From Begonia masoniana (taxonomy: Eukaryota > Streptophyta > Magnoliopsida > Cucurbitales > Begoniaceae), in the NCBI GenBank assembly GCA_022432975.1, contig CM039504.1, positions 54,196 through 118,195 on the forward strand: DNA of 64,000 bases, written 5' to 3'. The notes under the pieces were generated by a model, which saw only the letters and a list, made by a program, of their open reading frames with translations, searched no databases and was not told the DNA's origin. Both the position numbers and the translations under genes were made by a program. Below, one piece after another: positions 36,771 through 49,700 of the stretch (positions within the stretch are counted from its first letter, which is position 1; the number at the start of each line of letters is the position of its first letter).

Positions 36771-37040
36771 CACTGCTCACCTGGATACGCGGCTGTGTTC
36801 CGTGGTACTAGCCTAATTACTCGACACTATTCATAGGGTCGATCGATCGCCCTCATTCGGCGATCGATCGGCCCTCGCTCTGCCTCTTCGGCAAGTGAGC
36901 CGATCACTTGGCCGATCGATCGCGCCCGTGCGGCTATTGATCGAATGGGCCCTGTGCCCTCCAACAGCGCACGCGCACAGCCCTGCACGTGTACCACGCT
37001 CCCCCGCGCACACCAGCGCCCCTTCTTGCTCTTTTCCTCA
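36771..37040. other. GC-rich island with CGATCGATCG motifs
   Basis: Several CGATCGATCG-type palindromes and CGCGCAC tracts stand out from the AT-rich surroundings. It resembles the GC-rich halves of the 30640-30855 and 41750-41895 segments. Perhaps U3 of another LTR; no ends were defined. Confidence 0.4.
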
Positions 37041-38384
37041 TTTGCTTCATTTAAAATCTGAAAACACTTCATATGAGGACTTATCTATATTTGGTCATGT
37101 ATAAAATTAACTTTTTGGATTTGAATATGTGGCCCTTATTGACCTGCTTTTACTTTACGCACAATTATATATGTATTCACTATGTGGATCTTGACTTTCT
37201 GATTAATGTTCAAGTCTTCTGCTACGATCAAGCCTTGTGTTGAGTGATCGGGTTGCTCGAGCTGACGTTCTGTTAGGTCTGCCTCTAGGTCATGATACGT
37301 TTAATGTTCAAGATTTTTGTTGCGAACTAAGTCTTGGGCAAGGAGATCAGGTCATCTCTGATTATCAAGCCGCTCAACCCGACGTTTTGTTAGGCTCGCT
37401 TCTAGTTGTGACAGAAACAATGTGTAGACACAATCAGTTGGCATAATAAATGGGATGAGAAGTTTTCTTCAATAATCCTTCCCAAATCTCCCATAAAACG
37501 AGAGATCGTGATCTTCAGGTTATAGAACGCTAAGGCAAGCATTCAATCTGAAGAATGAGTAATTGGGCACAATTGAGAGAATAAAATAACCTTTGCTTAA
37601 GTAACTCTATTTTCTTTCCCCTTTGTTTGGATTGTTAACTAAATATAATGTTCCCATTGTGTCACCTTCTACACCTTCTACTATCTACTTCTGTGTAAAA
37701 CCCCCATGATTTGAACTCACATCAAGTATAACAGGTAGATCATCGACAACTGCCCCATTGTTTGCCCCATTGTGTAACAATCAATATTATCGTGATCTCT
37801 ATCTTAAAAAGTTTGTCACAACTCATGCTTCTACAACTACTGCTACTTTCTTCACACTTTGGTATTAGTATCTATATGTTCAACTCATACTTCTCCCATC
37901 TTCTATGATTCAAATTGATCACCATAGCAATGACACTATAACATGTGTCTCTTTCAACATGTATTGGATCTCAAATATCGAAATTTTATTGACATCACAA
38001 TTATTAACTACTTGTTTTAGGCCTCCATCCAAAAGTGTCCATAATTAATTTCAAAGATAATTTATCCATGCTCATGCCTACAAAATAAAAACCAAAACAT
38101 CATCATGTGACAATGTCAAAGCAATGAAAATTCAAATACCGCCTGATCAAATCTTCACGAGATTGAGGGAGGAAATGAGATATTAAATTAGAGATCATGA
38201 GAGAGAATTGAGAAAAGAAGAAGGTTAATATGAATGGGGAAAATTATTGGAAACTGAATTTCTAATGAATGAAATGATCTTTTTTCATCCATATAATCGA
38301 GTACAACATGAAACTAGTAAAGTATAAAACAAGATATGAAGGAGAGATTCAAAGAAACAACATACTACATTGGCAAAACCAAAA
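37041..38384. other. Intergenic DNA with one diverged ~120-bp tandem duplication
   Basis: About 37195-37320 and 37305-37425 are related (GTTCAAG-TT-TG-T-CGA, GACGTT-TGTTAGG-CT-CTCT). Otherwise no gene or LTR end was recognised. Confidence 0.4.
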
Positions 38385-38782
38385 TGTCAGTCTGGGCTTG
38401 TTCGGTACATGTTATCCATGGACGCCCATGTTAGAGTGTTATGTATTTCTCTTTTGTATTCATTTTCACTTGTATTTCTCTTTTAGAAAAGTGACTTCTC
38501 ACTACTATAACATGTATTGTCAAAGAATGAGGGGGGCATCCGGTGCCCATATACCCTCCCTACCAACTGATGTAACTTATTGTCAATCATTGAAAAAAAA
38601 TTTTATATACAAACTCTTTATGTTCACTATGCTCAATAACACTCTTTTCGATTAATCTCACTCGTTCAATGCTCGTCTGTTAGACACAAAGCCCGCTCTA
38701 ATGTCGTGGGCATCCAATGTCGTTGGCACGCATCGAGTGCCACATGATCTCTTTCTGACCCCTCAAAAGTAGGACCTTGACA
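38385..38782 (+). mobile_element. Solo LTR of the TGTCA family, sense orientation
   Basis: Starts TGTCAGTCTGGGCTTG and ends GTAGGACCTTGACA. It aligns, in reverse orientation, with the LTRs of the chromovirus at 41899-45616 (TAGAGCG-GCTTTGTGTCTAAC and CATCAGT-GGTAG-GAGG blocks). Flanks CAAAA and CCAAG match poorly, so the target duplication is eroded. No internal part remains. Confidence 0.65.
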
Positions 38783-39031
38783 CCAAGCATATTCAACTTG
38801 AATTCTATAGTCGGCAAGTTAACACAAGCGACAAGAGTGAAGCTAAATGAGTAGACACATAATCATGATGAAAAGATAACGACAACCAGTTAGGTTATAG
38901 CTTAAATAAGGAGATAAATGGACCAGTAGAGGTATGAATTCAGAAAAAATCGTTAAATTATACTTTATCTGCGTAAATATTGTGACCAGAGATGAAGAGT
39001 TTTATTTCAAGTAATATTGTAAAAGAAAGTA
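38783..39031. other. Short intergenic stretch
   Basis: Nothing recognised. It lies between the solo LTR and the hAT element. Confidence 0.4.
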
Positions 39032-39039
39032 TTCCAATT

Positions 39040-39881
39040 TAGGGCTGGGCACGGTCCGGTCCGGGCCGGTTCTGGCCTGGAACCGGACCGGACCGTTGGT
39101 TTCGGGAATTTATTTCCCGAAACCGGAACCGGTCCCCAGCAGAACCGGAACCGAACCGGAACCGGACCGATTTTTCGGTCCGGTTCCGGTTCGGTACCGG
39201 TTCCCTCCCATTCATTAAATTTTTTTTTTTTTACTTTTAATAATTAATTAAAAAACAAAATTAAAAAAAAGAGTCGAGATTCAGATGCCATTTCTTCTTC
39301 TCTCTCTCTCTCTCTCTCTTCTTCTTCTTCTCTCTCTCTCTTCTTCTTCTCTCTCTCTCTCTTCCTCCTCTCCCCGCAGGCCGCAACCCTAGTTCACAAG
39401 AACGCAAAATCCATTCGCCGCCCCAACGCCCCTTCCATCGCTAGGGTTTACCCTGATCTCAACGTTGTTCAGGGTTTGAGGAATGTAGTGCGAGCAGGGG
39501 CGCAGGCAAGCGCGATAACAGAGCCGAAGTCCGAATCACAGGGTAGTCCCTCCTCTCCTCAGCGCTGGAGTCTGACTCCGATTCGGACTTCGGCTCTGGT
39601 TCGCGCCTCGCGAGAGTTGAGTAGCCAGTCGGGTAAGGGGATTTAGGGATTTCATTCAGGGAAGGGGATTTAGGGATTTCATTCAGGGATGGGGATTTAA
39701 TCGGTAGTCCCACGGTTCTCGGTTCTGTGAGCAACAGAACCGGGACCGTGGACCGCGGTTCCGGTTCCATGGATATGGGAACCGAGAACCGGTAGCATAA
39801 CCTAAAAACCGCCCAAATAACCGGACCGAACCGACGGTCCAGTCCGGTCCACCGGTTCTGGTCCGGTTCTGCCCACCCCTA
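39040..39881. mobile_element. hAT-type non-autonomous DNA transposon (842 bp)
   Basis: Perfect 8-bp target duplication TTCCAATT at 39032-39039 and 39882-39889. Terminal inverted repeats start TAGGGCTGGGCA on the left and TAGGGGTGGGCA on the right. They extend into long imperfect arms made of CCGGTTCCGG-like units (left to about 39210, right from about 39700). 8-bp duplications and TAGGG-type termini fit the hAT superfamily. No transposase is encoded. The middle holds a (TC/TTC)n tract (39295-39370) and gene-leader-like DNA with CCCTAG motifs. Confidence 0.85.
39521..39596. repeat. 17-bp perfect inverted repeat inside the hAT element
   Basis: GAGCCGAAGTCCGAATC at 39521-39537 and its exact reverse complement at 39580-39596, separated by 42 bp. 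Confidence 0.9.
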
Positions 39882-39889
39882 TTCCAATT

Positions 39890-40219
39890 AGCTAAATTAA
39901 TTTCCAAGGATTAAATTCTCTTCTAATCAATGAAACCAAAGCTTTCTCACATAAATACGATTGGTCGTGGCTAATTTATGGTTATTCCGATGTCATTTGC
40001 TGGACAAATGCCATTCCACGATGCCTGCTAGATCTAAAACTCGTCGTTCTCTTCTTCTCCCTGTTCTTGGCTCTTACTTTCTTTCTTTAGTCCAATTCGT
40101 CAACTCGATCCCGATCTTTCCCAAACTCTGAACATTGATCCTTCTCTTCCTCCTCCCTCTCGGCGTCCTTGAATTTCTTTTAATTTTTACAATCTGAGAA
40201 GACCTCGAAGCTAGGCAGA
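39890..40219 (+). promoter_or_regulatory. Proximal promoter and 5' leader of the CREC EF-hand gene
   Basis: A 330-bp spacer from the hAT element to the start codon. A weak TATA-like ACATAAATACG lies at about 39948. From 40050 it is C/T-rich (CTTCTTCTCC, CTCTTCCTCCTCCC), typical of a transcribed leader. The transposon therefore sits very close upstream of this gene. Confidence 0.45.
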
Positions 40220-40787
40220 ATGGGTAAAGCTTCCATTTTCATTTACATTACATTAGCTTTGCTTATACTCTTTCTCATCTCCCACTCTCCCAATAAACCC
40301 GCAAATCATGGCCACCGACGCCTCAAACTTCGTTCCAACTTCACTCTCTCTCCCTCCCATCGTCACCCCCACGAGCCTATCCCCTTTGACCCTCTGGTTG
40401 CCGAGATGGAGCGCCGTCGCGAAGACAAGCAATGGGAGAAGCACCATATCGAACATATTCACGCTAAGTTTGATTCCCATTCGACCGACTCCGCCCCGGG
40501 TGACGAGTCACAGCCCGAGTGGGAAGACTTCATGGACGCTGAGGATTACCTTAACGACGAACAGAGGTTCAATGTGACCAACAGGTTGGTCTTGCTCTTT
40601 CCCAAGATTGATGTCCAACCTACTGATGGCTTCATCTCCCCGGATGAGATGACGGATTGGAACTTGCGACAGGCGGAGAGGGAGACATTGCACAGGACTG
40701 AGAGGGATATGGAGACCCATGATAAAAACAAAGATGGATTCATTTCATTCTCAGAGTATGATCCTCCTAGCTGGGTTCGCAACGCAG
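40220..40787 (+). CDS. CREC gene exon 1
   Basis: Start codon at 40220 after a C/T-rich leader. Encodes the signal segment, a His/charged linker and EF-hands 1 (degenerate) and 2. The donor is GCAG|GTCCCT; the frame would otherwise run on into the intron to a false stop. Confidence 0.9.
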
Positions 40788-43700
40788 GTCCCTGGTTTAA
40801 CTTTTTACTTTTGGATTTATTATTTTCACAGCAAAATTTTATGCTTGTCTGTGCTATGTGTATTTACACTTGTGTGAAGATGATAGTCGGTTAGGTGTGA
40901 TATGTTGAAAGTAGTAGAAACATTCCGACCAGGTGTTGAAGAGGATAGTCGGACAGGTTTGTTATGTTGAAAATAGGAGAAATGTTCCAAACAGGCGGCT
41001 AATCCACTTTGTATGCAGTAGTGTACTATGTTACTTCAAGATATTGGCAGTTTCTGGTGAGATTGTTTTATTGTCCAAATAGGATGTGTGACTTCCTTAA
41101 CTGAGCCTTAACAAGTGCATATTCCTCAAACTAAAAACCGTGACCCGAAAAACACGCAGAAGACGGAAATAATAAACAGAGTTCAGTGCTCAAAGAGCAT
41201 CCCAAAACAGACACTAAAAACACGTAAAACAGAGAAGTGGAAAAACAAAGAATGACGAAAAGAAAAGAAAATGATACCAAGTGATCGAGGAGGTGGGCAA
41301 GCCTGCAAACTCCTCAGAGAGCGCCGATGGATTGAAGGGAGCGCGATGGAGTGGATGGGATGTCGGCAGAACAACTCGTGTTGGTCTGAAAGCAACAATG
41401 GGCACTTTTGGATATAGCAGCGTTGGGGATAGGTTTTGCCCACCTTCTTCTTAATTCCTACTATTGAGAGTGTGAAGAGAAGGATGAGTTATGAGCACCT
41501 CCAAGTAACCTTGAACTTGGCGTACAATTTGGTGAATTCATCGGGTGCTACGCACCATAGATGAACACCGAGAGAAACCACGCAGAAACTCCAACAACGA
41601 AAATGAACTTCAATATATTCCCAATATTTAATCAACGATCGTTGTAATGGAGCTCAGAAGGGTATAAATAAGCCTCCCAAACAATGAAGGATCTGCTGAA
41701 GAAGAAGGAAGCAAAATGTGACCATTGCCCAAAAAGAGTCGTTAGAGGACGCAGGTACTGTTCACGAGTGCGCATCGGGTGGTTATTCGCGGGCGTGCGT
41801 GCCTTCCTGGATGCGCGCTGCTGTTGCTGCTCGTGGTCTCTTGCGTGCGCCGACCTCCCTTGTGTTGCATGCCCAGCTTCTCTTTGCTGCATGCTAGGTG
41901 TCACGGTCCTACTTTCAAGGGGCTTACGAGACCGTGCGAGACCGTGCGGCACCCAATATCACACCTGTACTGGGTCAGCCAACGAGCGTGCCAACGACAC
42001 CGAGTACCCACTTCGTTAGAGCGAGCTTGTGTCTAACGAGTAAGCAACGAGCGAACGAGATTAATCGAAAGCAGCATCATTGAACATAGTGTGCATAAAG
42101 AGGGTGTATGTAAAAAGCTTGTTTATTGAATAGCAGCAAGTTACATCAGTGGGTAGGGGGGTCTACGTGCAGTCATGCCTCTCTCCCTAAAGAGCAATCT
42201 GAACCATCTCCACTATAGCGGTAGTAGACATGCTATTATGACAAGGAGTCACTCTTGAAATATAAAAGGAAAATAAATACAACTGAATTACTTAAAAAGG
42301 AAATAAACCTACCTAACAGCATGAGCGGCCGTAGGCAACATGCCTTGGACAAGCCCGACCTTGACATTCTCCCCTATTTGAGTTGTTGACGCTCTCGTCA
42401 ACTCTGCTGCTGCTTGAATTCCTCGATCTTCTGCGATGAGTACTCCAAGTCTTTTTGCTTTCTTCCAAGATACTTCGGAATCTCCTAGTCCTTTTCTCCT
42501 GATGAGATACTCCTGGTACTTTTGCCGACCTATTTTGATGCTTCGATCTGCGAAGACTTCTTCAACTTCTTTCTTCTTTTAGTTGTTGATGGTGATATTT
42601 GGTCTAGAGATGTCGTTCCTTTCTTGGTTGTCGTCTGCTGGATGATAGGGCTTTAAGTTGTTGACATGGATGACAGGGTGAACTCTAAACCATGTTGGAA
42701 GATTGACTCGGTAGGACGTTCTCCCGACCTTCTCGATGACTTCAATAGGACCTTCATACTTTCTGACAAGTCGCTTGTCTTTCCTGCTCCTCAAGCAAAA
42801 TTGTTCGGGTAACATTTTAATCAGTACTAAGTCACCAGCCTTAAACACCATTGGCTGCCGTTCCTTAGCTACCCACCTCTTCATATGCTTAGAGGTTCGC
42901 CTCAAGTAAGTGCAAGTTGTCTCTGTATTGTGCTTCCATCCCTTAGAGAAGTCGTAAGCTTTTGGACTCTTTCCAGAATATGGCTGCTCTAAGCTGTATG
43001 GCATGCTTGGTTGTCTCCCGCAAACTGCTTCAAACGGGCTCAGTCCTGTTGAAGAGCTCTTTTGACAGTTAAAACAAGATTGTGCAACATCGCGTAGACT
43101 CTACCAATTCTCCAGTTCCGCTAGTTCTGTCATAGCTGTTATATACGGGGCCTTTGCAGGAGGTTTAGATCTTTGACTCAGTTCAACCTGATGATTGATG
43201 TCTCTTCGTGGAGGTAATGTCTTGGGTAAGCAATTAGGCATGGAACTCCTGAACTCCTTCAAGACTTTTGAAAGCTCAGGGTGTATTGTTTTCTCCTTCT
43301 TTTTTCTTGTTTCCCACGAAGCAATCATACAGGTTGGGTCATTGCGCTCCTGCCTTTCCTTGAATTGCATTGCAGCAATCATCTTCATGTTGATAGCACT
43401 TGGTTGTTTAAGAATCGCAGGAACAATAGTTGGGTTGTTACTTGTGATTATTAAACATTTCGTGGAGGGAATTGGGATGGCTTTGTGTTCTATCAAGAAC
43501 TCCATCCCCAAGATCGTATCAAAGTCATCCATCCGTGCTACGACGAAGTCAACGAGTCCCGTCCATGAGCCGAGTTTCAACTGGACTCTCCTTACAACCC
43601 CGAGAACTGGCATCGCTTTTGCATTTACTGTTTTCACCCTACCATCATTCTTTTCTAGCTTCAAATCAAGACGGTGAGCTTCCTTCTCTGTAATGAAGTT

Positions 43701-46700
43701 ATGAGTAGCTCCCGAGTCTATCATCGTACTTGTAGCAGATCTATTGTTGATGGATGACTCGACATACATGAGACCTTTACCTGGGATCTTCTTAAGCTCT
43801 TCCATCTACTGTTGTATAACTGACTAAGAAGGTCATAGCCCCAACTTCAGCAAGCTCAGTGGATTTTTCTTCAGCAACTTCCTTAGCTGAGTTGTCATCC
43901 CGAACCGAAGCTTGTAAAGCAGTTAAGGCCGATCTATGCGGACACTCGGCTACTCGATGGGGTCCCTTGCACAGAAAACATGACATAGGTCTATTTGTTT
44001 GTCGTTGGTTGTTACCATTTCTTGTTGCTTCATAACCTTCTCTCGGGACAAACAGTTTCTTTTCATCAGTTCTTGTGTTCGGTTTCTGAAACTTGTCGGC
44101 ATTTGGGCTACTAGGAGTGTCTTGTTCTTGCCCAAGGTTCTCAGAGTTATAATCGAACAACCGTTCTGCTGCGGCAAGTGCTCTTAAAAGGCTTTGCACC
44201 ATTTGTTCGTATAATCTTGGTCTGGCCCACGGTTTAAGACATTCGATGAAAGCGAAGATCTTATCTTTTTCCGACATATCTCTAATATTCAGCATGAGTC
44301 CCGAAAACTGTTTAACATATTCTCGAATGCTTGCAGTCTGCTTCAGTTCTCGAAGTAGTCTGCGAGCGTGGAACTCAACATTCTCTGGAAAGAATTGATC
44401 CTTTAGTTGCCTTTTTAGTTCTTCTCAAGTGTGATCACACATTTGCCCATACTGATATCATGGTATTTTGATCTCCACCAAAGTTTTGCATCACCAGTAA
44501 GACGCATTGTGGCCAAGGTCACTTTCGAATCATCATTCGTTTTAGTAGCCTTGAAATACTGTTCCATGTCGAAGATGAAATTCTCTATTTCTTTTGCATC
44601 CCGGGCTCCATCAAAGGGTTTTGGCTCAGGGATTTTCACTCGACTGAATTCAGCAGCAGTAGTAGCCTGGGTTTGACTCCCCATGGCTCTCATAGTAAGG
44701 TTCAGTTTAATGTTGATCTCGGCAATCTCAACCATGAGAGAATCAAACATTGTTCTGAAGTCCATGGTCACTTGAGACACAGTTTCTGACAACCGGGTAT
44801 GAGCTAGCTCGACAGGACCCCGATTATAGCACCTGTGGAACTTTCTCCCGTGTCGACTCCCTTTCCCTTTTCTTGTCGGGATTCGAGAGTCTCCACCCGA
44901 TCCAACAGCTCTGGAATCGGTATGGCGTCTATTCTGTTGTGAATAGCCGCTATCTCAGCAGGAAATTCAGACATTTCCTTCATTCGTTCTTCTATGAATC
45001 GAATGTTATCCGGTATGTCTTGCAGATACCGTACTTCTTCTTCCAACTCGACGAGGCGCTCGAGTTGATCCGATGGTGCACTTGGCCTTTCCATCGAACT
45101 CTTCTTCGGCATGATTTCTCACGATTTTTTAGCCAACCAGGCTTTGATACCAACTGTCACGGTCCTACTTTCAAGGGGCTTACGAGACCGTGCGGCACCC
45201 AATATCACACCTGTACTGGGTCAGCCAATGAGCGTGCCAACGGCACCGAGTGCCCACTTCGTTAGAGCGAGTTTGTGTCTAACAACTAAGCAACGAGCGA
45301 ACGAGATTAATTGAAAGCAGCATCATTGAGCATAGTGTGCATAAAGAGGGTGTATGTAAAAAGTTTGTTTATTGAATAGCAGCAAATTACATCAGTGGGT
45401 AGGGGGGGGGTCTACGTGCAGTCATGCCTCTCCCCCTAAAGAGCAATTTGGACCATCTCCACTATAGCGGTAGTAGACATGCTATAGTGGCGAGGAGTCA
45501 CTTTTGAAATATAGAAGGAAAATAAATACAACTGAATTACTTAAAAAGGAAATAAACCTACCTAACAGCATGGGCGGCCATAGGCAACATGCCTTGGACA
45601 AGCCCGGACCTTGACACTAGGCTTCTTTTGGTCACGATGACCTGTGTTCTCAAAACCTGATCTTCTATGAAACCCGAGCTCTCCACGATTACATGATTTA
45701 AAGATAACTAGCAACATTTTGGTACAAAAATGACAACAAATAAAGGCCAATGTTTGTCGAAAAATAACTACAAATTAAAAAGAAAGTGCTTGGTACAAAG
45801 CTTTGATTACGGGAAGACAAATTCCCTCTTTAACGAATTTATTCCAAGCTTTAAGAAGACCTTTACCTACAAAACTCACAAACCAAATAGAAGACAACAT
45901 AGTTAAAATACATACCTTGGTTCGTGTTCGACGAGTAGGGCTCGTAAGCACATCATCCTCTCTTGGTGATTGTGGATTTGATCTCAAATCCATCGATTCG
46001 CTAATCCCTTTTTCTATAAATTTCCTTTTGTTTTTTTAACTCGGGTTTGATCATCCATACCAAGAATGACAAGTGGGACATCATGTTAAAATATCCAAAG
46101 GTTTGTCTAGATCGACATTAACTTCTTCTCCCTGTTTCCACACGTGGACTTGCCATGCAAGCGGTTTGTGGCCCCGCAATGCGTGTGGGTTGGCGTATCC
46201 TATCCCTTTGGTCTCCTTAAGCTCTTTATCTTGTCTTGATATTACTCTTAGCTTCATAAGCTCTTTATGACAATGGGGCCTTGATCCTCTAGGCCCTCTA
46301 TTAGTAGCACCTACAAAAAGGAAGTACTCGTTGGATATGAAATTTGGCCAAAGACTCGGTCGGGTTTGAATTAAGGCTCTCGTGGGCATATCACACCAAT
46401 TTTGGGATTCAAAGTTGGTCTTAATCTCTACTTTCACAAACTTCACAATAACTACTTTATAATTCCAACAATTCTGGCCTAGGATAACAACAAATGGGTT
46501 TAGATGCCATCCGATCCTAAAAATCCTAGAAAGTAAGCCATTTAGTGAAGTGTAAGGCTTTTAAGATAATTGATAACTTCTTGTCTCTTAATAAAAGCCG
46601 ATTTAAACTATTGTCTAGAGAGTTAATCCTACAATTCCATTGTCCTACCTTAAAGGTTTCTTCTTTTTCTTGTACTTCATTCCTTTGTCCATCATCTCCA

Positions 46701-49700
46701 AGTAGTTGATAATCTTTGGGATAGAAGTTTAAATCCATTCTCCAAAAAGATAAGGAAATTAAGTTTTCATTTATATCCCTAGTTCCAATTTCTACTCTAG
46801 GGAAACTAGTGATCCAAAACAGACGATCAAAGGCTAGGGTTACACTAAATTCAACCTCCATTTTCCTAGGTGGGGACCTATGATCATAGTCCACCAAGGT
46901 AGGTTCATGGCTAACATTTAGTTTCACTAAGTAACTAACTACTAAAGGAAAGAATGATTCACTAGGTATGATAACATGAAATTGTAATCCATTGAGCCAC
47001 CAATAACTTGTTCGAGCATAATGTTCTAGAAAATTCTCATAAATTTTCTTGCTTAACCTCAGCTCATTCCTAAGCAAAACTAAGTCTATAGACTTATGAC
47101 ATGACAAGGGACATAATGAACTAAATTTGCTATCTTCAATTTTAAACCCCTTAAAATGGAAGCTACCTTGAAAAATCCTATGGTGTGTGGTGAAAATGAT
47201 TCATCATAAAAGGGGTCCTTAATCAAGAGATTTGCTAAGTCAAACGGTTTAACTAGGGGTAACTCTATTAAGGTATGGTGTAAGCTCTTCTCCTCTTGGG
47301 TTAAAGACTTAAAGACTTAAGAGGGTTCGGTTTCATCAATGGGAGAGGATCTTCATCAACATTGTTTTTCTCAACAATGTTGGATGTGAAAGGCTCTCTT
47401 TTAGGCTCTAAGACAAAAGTTGGTTCCACAAGGTCAAGTTCACCTAGACAAGGGATTTTACTAATGGTGAAATCCGGTGGTTTTCATCTAAGTCCATGGA
47501 CTTGATCTCTTGAGGATAGTCCATCTCCTCTTGATCATTTTCTTCCTCATCCACTTGATTATCCATCTCAAGAAGTGGACCTTCTTCGGGATAGAAAATC
47601 TCTTCTTCTAGTATCTCTTCCTCCTCTTCTCTTGGGCTAGGGGATTCTTCTACAAGCTCTTTGTGAGCTTGTGCTCGTCGGTGTGGAGGGCCGATTGGGG
47701 TTTTTGGATAATACCAGGGTCATTGTTTTGCCTTAACAAGTGCATATTCCTCAAACTCATTTTCGAATCAGCAGCCGCATTGTATTTCTGATTAGCAGCC
47801 TCTAAATTAAATGTATGTTCTATGTCGATTATACTTACCAGCTATGACATCCCCATGGCTTCATTACTCAAACCAGCAGTGGTGGGCAATAGGACTAGAT
47901 CCAATGTTTAACCATAGGGTTGCATCTAGATAGTTTCAATGGGCATTTATTGTTTTTCATATCCCTTAGTGTGAATTTTGCTTGGGGAAAAGAAATATTC
48001 CATGGCTTCATTACTCAAATCAGCAGTAGTGGGCAATAGCACTAGATCCAATCTTAACCATAGGGTTGCATCTAGATAGTTTCAATAGGCATTTATTGTT
48101 TTTCATATCGCTGAATGTGAATTTGGCTTGGGAAAAGAAATATTCTATTGCCTTGGTTTGGCCATCAACCTGTGATTGGCCTGTAGTCTTATTTTTCAAG
48201 TTCATGCCAAACCTCTTCCATAGCGTCGTACAAAAATGGCCTAGAAGTTTTAATTCAATGCAAGAGTGATGGTGCTTGCAAACTGGCACAAGGTTTGAAA
48301 TGTATGATATTATATTTTGGTATTAGCAACAACTATGTTCTGTATGCTTAGTTGTGAGTCACAGAATCGCAATAATCTTTAACTTGTTTGGGTGTAATAC
48401 TAAAAAACTGATTGACTAATACATGGGATGGGTCCAAGGTCAAAACATAGCAATTTCTTGAAAAAAAAATCTTCAACAACAGAAAATACAATGAAGTCAA
48501 GATTATGAAAAAAAAACTTAATTGTATTCAAAAGTGTGAAACTTTACATTTCTTACTCAATATTTGCGTTTGGGTGTTAAAACAGTTTTCACTTATTAGC
48601 ATACTAAACAAAGGCAAACAAGTATTCTACATAGCGTAGTAAAGATATTTAACTCTCAAAACGAACTCAAAGAGTAGTTCTATTACAAATTCATTTTGAC
48701 AAAACAAACTCATATGAAGGGTAGTAATCAACAGGGTGATGTGTCGTGAACAAACTTTTATCATTAAAACAACAATTACTCACTTGAGATATACAAACCT
48801 ACTCACAAATCTGAAGCTCGACACTTCTAGATTTGGAGACATACGCTAACAGAAAATATCATCTACTAACACTTCTTTTCACAACATAAGCATAAGTTTA
48901 CACCTCCTTTTCCTATCTATAATATTCCCCTCTCCTTCTGCTATCCAACTTCCACAAAATAATCTCCTATTCAACTAAACATAATCAACTTTGTCAACAC
49001 ATCAATGAACACCCAAATTATCCTTCTTGTCTCTAGTTATAAACTTCTTCCTTGTATAAGTTTTTATCAAATAAATTATTTAGTGAATGAATAATATTTC
49101 TCCACATGTAGCATGTCTATTGAGTATGTCATGACTATTTTTTTGGTTCAGATTCTGATTTTTCACATTCTTTTTTAGATAATACTACTTTTGGCTATGA
49201 TATGGGTTGGTATCGATTGGACCATTTTAATGCATCAGATGCAGATGGCAATGGCCTCTTAAATTTAACCGAGTTCAATGAGTAAGATTCTAATTTTCTT
49301 TCTCAATGTTTCATTATTGCGGGAAAATATTTCTGCGTTTTTCTTTTTATTGGAGAGTCTTACCTTTTTTTTCTTTTTTTCCTAGCTTTCTGCACCCGGC
49401 TGACAGCAAAAACCCAAAGTTGCTTCAATGGCTGTGTAAAGAGGAAGTAAGGTAGATGAGGCGCATTTAATTCCAGCTATTAATTTTCTTTAACAGGCTG
49501 TTGAAATTTATGCATGTCTAGTGGGTAATACTTGACTTAGGAATTGACTAATTATTTAATAGGAGCACACACCTTATGATACGGTAATTGATGTCTCCTT
49601 CTAGAATCAAAGCCACATCCTTGATATATGCTTATTTGCGGGGAAACAATTACCAAACTTCCCAAACCTGAAGCTCAGGGTTCCAAAGTTTTTTCCCCAT

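Larger units (their letters stand above)
41899..45616 (-). mobile_element. Chromovirus (Ty3/gypsy) with complete ends but deleted core
   Basis: Minus-strand element, 3,718 bp, with perfect target duplication CTAGG at 41894-41898 and 45617-45621. The order from right to left is 5' LTR, primer binding site, gag, protease, start of reverse transcriptase, then directly the end of integrase, a chromodomain-like segment, polypurine tract and 3' LTR. The catalytic parts of reverse transcriptase, RNase H and integrase are missing (junction near 43080-43110), and gag is frame-broken. It must have moved with enzymes of another element, or lost its core after insertion. Confidence 0.88.
41105..47757. 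mobile_element. 6.6-kb insertion in intron 1 bounded by 28-bp direct repeats
   Basis: A perfect 28-bp word (starting GCCTTAACAAGTGCATATTC) occurs at 41105-41132 and 47730-47757. The DNA between reads at its ends AAAAACCGTGACCC (left) and, in reverse, AAAACAATGACCC (right), a possible short imperfect terminal inverted repeat. Without the nested chromovirus the insert would be about 2.9 kb. 28 bp is longer than the target duplication of any LTR or common DNA element, so the mechanism is unclear (break repair or a non-LTR event). Confidence 0.55.

Noticed and set aside
43195..43693. Plus-strand ORFs of 160 and 73 codons
   Set aside because: Antisense to the chromovirus protease, which has a clear active site on the minus strand.
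44873..45265. Plus-strand 130-codon ORF
   Set aside because: Antisense to chromovirus gag and running into the LTR; no domain.
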